Below the pieces are notes generated by a model, which worked only from the letters and a program-made list of their open reading frames with translations, had not been told where the DNA came from and made no database searches. Positions 14,400-14,508 of a stretch of 14,508 nucleotides of DNA are shown here, one piece after another. Position numbers and translations under genes: made by a program. Numbering within the stretch: the first letter of the stretch is position 1; each line of letters starts with the position of its first letter. Source of the DNA: Acidocella sp. (GTDB taxonomy: Bacteria; Pseudomonadota; Alphaproteobacteria; Acetobacterales; Acetobacteraceae); NCBI GenBank assembly GCA_029077775.1, contig JAQNCU010000031.1, positions 1 to 14,508 on the forward strand, written 5' to 3'.

Positions 14400-14508
14400 T
14401 TATACCAATCGCCGTAAAGGATGACACTTGGCATAACACTCTTTGCTGACGCGCGGCCGCCCCACCAGCCCCGCAGTATTATGCCAATCCGCGAAGACAG
14501 TGACACAT
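14400..14508. repeat. Palindromic repeat units with TTATRCCAA ends
   Basis: TTATACCAA (14400-14408) and TTGGCATAA (14428-14436) are inverted copies with one mismatch, enclosing a 37-nt unit. A second unit begins with TTATGCCAA at 14479-14487 and is cut by the window edge: 14402-14427 and 14481-14506 agree at 18 of 26 positions, both reading CCAATC near the start and TGACAC at the end. TTGGCATAACACT (14428-14440) and AGTATTATGCCAA (14475-14487) are also inverted with one mismatch. This looks like a small dispersed intergenic repeat (REP- or MITE-like), but copies elsewhere cannot be checked here. Confidence 0.45.

Larger units (their letters stand above)
14114..14508. other. AT-rich stretch without a confident gene
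   Basis: This last 395 nt contrasts with the GC-rich remainder; about 14125-14270 is strongly AT-rich. It holds the promoter of the 83-aa gene; an inverted repeat TTAATGT (14167-14173) / ACATTAA (14197-14203); another, CGCTAA (14210-14215) / TTAGCG (14228-14233), with a 12-nt loop; and repeat units from 14400 on. The longest open stretch is a 59-codon minus-strand frame, 14439-14260 (GTG start, no clear ribosome site), ending in DKMPTELFTPLNA; it is acidic in the middle and I cannot call it a gene. Confidence 0.6.

Noticed and set aside
14293..14422. Hydrophobic plus-strand frame (VIFVVAINASIAIIKVIII)
   Set aside because: It has no good start codon or ribosome site and is the exact antisense of the Asp-rich minus-strand frame, which would generate Val/Ile runs by itself.

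Overview
The window reads as a compact, high-GC chromosomal segment from an alphaproteobacterium, most likely of the Rhodospirillales/Acetobacteraceae type. This rests on GC-rich codon use, a FabI with the alphaproteobacterial N-terminal extension, a divergent rsmI / LpoA-like lipoprotein pair, and alphaproteobacterial-style PdxH and RsmI sequences. The genus cannot be fixed from sequence alone. I see no rRNA, tRNA, CRISPR array or complete insertion sequence.

Left part (1-5526) is mostly housekeeping. Minus strand: fabI (enoyl-ACP reductase) followed by aroC (chorismate synthase, cut by the window edge), joined by a TGATG stop/start. Divergent from them is pdxH (pyridoxamine phosphate oxidase). 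It converges on rsmI (16S rRNA C1402 2'-O-methyltransferase) with a 12-nt overlap. rsmI starts head-to-head with, and overlapping, a TTG-started lipoprotein of the LpoA / periplasmic-binding-protein type. A PhoR-like sensor histidine kinase follows 10 nt later.

Middle part (5607-12680) is an acyl-CoA catabolism cluster. Plus strand: a broken acyl-CoA synthetase (frameshift plus what look like two internal deletions), an LCAD-type acyl-CoA dehydrogenase overlapping it by 4 nt, a thiolase whose start region is four tandem 9-bp repeats, and an alpha-methylacyl-CoA racemase of the CaiB/BaiF fold. Converging from the minus strand are an iron-dependent hydroxyacid-oxoacid transhydrogenase-like enzyme and an HSD10-type 3-hydroxyacyl-CoA dehydrogenase. 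Together they give nearly every step needed to oxidise 2-methyl-branched acyl-CoAs (racemase, dehydrogenase, 3-hydroxyacyl dehydrogenase, thiolase), but no enoyl-CoA hydratase, and the activating ligase is damaged.

Right part (12783-14508): an OafA/NodX-type membrane acyltransferase, a small unknown 83-aa gene with a well-formed promoter, and an AT-rich, apparently non-coding end. That end carries palindromes and copies of a TTATRCCAA-type repeat unit. I found no strong evidence for a wholly new system. The most notable items are the decayed ligase, the repeat-encoded thiolase start, the dual-coding rsmI/lipoprotein 5' overlap and the repeat units near the right edge.
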